Shown: piece after piece, positions 6,029 through 6,998 of the stretch
Layout of the letters: each line of letters begins with the position of its first letter
Position numbering within the stretch: the first letter of the stretch is position 1
NCBI GenBank assembly: GCA_021805405.1
Contig: JAJZFK010000264.1
Location: 1-6,998 of the forward strand
Direction: 5' to 3'
DNA length: 6,998 bases
Source of the DNA: a bacterium
GTDB taxonomy: Bacteria; Armatimonadota; Chthonomonadetes; Chthonomonadales; Chthonomonadaceae
Translations under genes and position numbers: made by a program
Notes under the pieces: model-generated
The model's database searches: none
What the model was told of the DNA's origin: nothing
The model's input: only the letters and a program-made list of their open reading frames with translations

Positions 6029-6840
6029 GCCTGAACCCTTGCGAAGTCAAGTGCATGATGACACGGACTCTCAAGATCTAGCGGAATCGTACGGATTAAC
6101 TCGGATACTACTGCCTTAACCCGTGAGGCATTCTGAAGAAAGACCCGGTAGACCTCTTCCTGTGTTACGGGGGCAATCTGTTCTTCCGCCACAAGGCCGC
6201 AGTCATAGTCGGTGATAAGCGCAATGTTAACTACTGCAATGTTCTGCTCAAGGGCAAGATACGCCTCAGGGTACTGGGTCATGTTGATTACTTCCCAGCC
6301 TGCCCGCGTAAACCACTGGCTTTCGGCTCGCGTAGAGAACCTTGGGCCCTGAATGACTACCACAGTGCCTTTTTCGTGAACGGTAATTCCCTGGCTTTTA
6401 ATCGCCTTTATTGCTAGTTCCCGAAGGTGCGGACAGTACGGCTCCGCACTGGAAACATGATAGACTTCTGGCCCGTCGTAGAAGGAGTCGTTGCGGTTTG
6501 CCGTGCGGTCAACGTACTGGTCACAAACCACAAAGTCACCGGGCTTTACATGGCGCTGTAGGCTGCCAGCGGCGCAAGGGCTAATAACGTATCGCACACC
6601 GAGCTGCTTCATTGCAGCGACGTTGGCGCGGTAGTTTATATTGTGGGGTGGAATGGTGTGGTGCCGCCCATGGCGTGGTAGGAATGCAACTTTCTTGCCA
6701 TGTGCTTCTGCAAGAAACACGGAATCGCTAGGTGCACCGAAGGGTGTTTCTATCTTGACTTCCTGCACATTTTCAAACAGGCTATAAAAGCCGCTGCCGC
6801 CAAAAACGCCGATGTCCGCCTTAACACTTTGATCTGTCAC
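6025..6840 (-). CDS. mtnP: S-methyl-5'-thioadenosine phosphorylase
   Basis: MtnP cleaves 5'-methylthioadenosine with phosphate into adenine and 5-methylthioribose-1-phosphate. The 271-residue protein matches the MTAP/PNP family: IGVFGGSGFY near the start (GGSG at 14-17), phosphate-loop type RHGRHHT (56-62), CAAGSLQ (about 89-95), GPRFSTRAES (165-174), NMTQYPEA (186-193) and TDYDC with D211 and D213. The two aspartates in DYDC are those that recognise 6-aminopurines in MTAP, whereas 6-oxopurine phosphorylases have Asn there, so MTA rather than inosine or guanosine is the likely substrate. I chose GTG at 6840 because GGAG (6849-6852) sits 8 bases upstream and the protein then begins a few residues before IGVFGGSG, as is usual. 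A TTG at 6879 would add 13 residues but has a poor ribosome site. First gene of the salvage operon; its stop overlaps the mtnA start by 4 bases. Confidence 0.94.
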   Translation of the reverse strand: MTDQSVKADIGVFGGSGFYSLFENVQEVKIETPFGAPSDSVFLAEAHGKKVAFLPRHGRHHTIPPHNINYRANVAAMKQLGVRYVISPCAAGSLQRHVKPGDFVVCDQYVDRTANRNDSFYDGPEVYHVSSAEPYCPHLRELAIKAIKSQGITVHEKGTVVVIQGPRFSTRAESQWFTRAGWEVINMTQYPEAYLALEQNIAVVNIALITDYDCGLVAEEQIAPVTQEEVYRVFLQNASRVKAVVSELIRTIPLDLESPCHHALDFARVQA

Positions 6841-6848
6841 GTCAGATT

Positions 6849-6852
6849 CTCC
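6849..6852 (-). promoter_or_regulatory. Ribosome binding site that decides the mtnP start
   Basis: GGAG on the minus strand, 8 bases before GTG 6840-6838. It favours this start over the TTG at 6879. Confidence 0.65.
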
Positions 6853-6895
6853 AGACTTCTTTGAAAGGTAACTCTTCAATACTTTCTCAAGCCTA

Positions 6896-6901
6896 ATTGT
6901 A
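6896..6901 (-). promoter_or_regulatory. Possible -10 box for the mtnP operon
   Basis: TACAAT on the minus strand differs from TATAAT at one base. Transcription from it would start near 6889, giving a leader of about 48 bases before GTG 6840 and only about 10 bases before the alternative TTG 6879, which agrees with the GTG start. No good -35 box lies 16-18 bases upstream, so this is weak and rests on one hexamer. Confidence 0.25.
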
Positions 6902-6959
6902 CCCCCAGCAATGCGATTACGGACTCACGGCGAGATGTATATCGGGTGATTTAGAACGA

Positions 6960-6998
6960 TTATTTAGCAGGCTTTTGCGCTGGCGGCTTATGGGAAAG
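6960..6998 (-). CDS. Possible C-terminal end of an upstream gene
   Basis: Read on the minus strand from the window edge, one frame encodes LSHKPPAQKPAK followed by TAA at 6962-6960. A Lys/Pro/Ala tail just before a same-strand operon is plausible for a gene's end, but 12 codons carry no family signal and another frame is also open across this stretch. The gene's identity cannot be judged from here. Confidence 0.3.
   Translation of the reverse strand, partial: LSHKPPAQKPAK

Noticed and set aside
6841..6959. SAM or other methionine-related riboswitch upstream of mtnP
   Set aside because: The leader is short and shows no recognisable SAM-riboswitch core or terminator/antiterminator pair by eye; a covariance-model scan would be needed to say more.
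1..6998. CRISPR array, insertion sequence, phage, toxin-antitoxin or defence genes
   Set aside because: No spaced direct repeats, terminal inverted repeats, transposase or integrase motifs were seen; all strong frames belong to metabolic or envelope families.

Overview
The window reads as an ordinary chromosomal segment of a diderm (outer-membrane) bacterium of moderate GC content. Every gene I can support lies on the minus strand, so transcription runs from high to low coordinates. Signs of a diderm envelope are a Wza-like polysaccharide export protein with SLBB domains and a SurA/PrsA-like secreted prolyl isomerase. The very Pro/Gly/Tyr/Gln-rich export protein and the mix of ATG, GTG and TTG starts would fit a non-proteobacterial lineage. 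Armatimonadota is a guess only; nothing here fixes the phylum.

In the direction of transcription: (1) 6998-6960 may hold the last 12 codons of an upstream gene, followed by a short leader. (2) mtnP (6840-6025), mtnA (6028-4970) and apt (4912-4388) form a compact salvage operon. MtnP splits 5'-methylthioadenosine into adenine and methylthioribose-1-phosphate, MtnA isomerises the sugar phosphate towards methionine, and Apt returns adenine to AMP, so both products are handled. mtnP and mtnA overlap by 4 bases (TTGA). (3) The 265-base gap 4387-4123 holds a strong nested inverted repeat (4319-4364) and a second hairpin (4294-4314), which probably end the salvage transcript. (4) An AcuC-type histone-deacetylase-family protein (4122-2983) follows, then a secreted parvulin-type PPIase (2925-1792) 57 bases further on. 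(5) After a 141-base gap with a perfect 9-bp hairpin comes a polysaccharide export protein (1650 to beyond position 1) that is cut by the window edge.

Two functional blocks are therefore visible: cytoplasmic MTA/adenine salvage, and an envelope pair (periplasmic folding factor plus outer-membrane polysaccharide exporter), with the deacetylase between them. I found no mobile element, CRISPR array, tRNA, rRNA, phage gene or defence system, and no convincing new system. The points worth a second look are the long low-complexity extension of the exporter, the tandem hairpins after apt, the deacetylase next to MTA salvage, and start-site corrections for apt, mtnP and mtnA.
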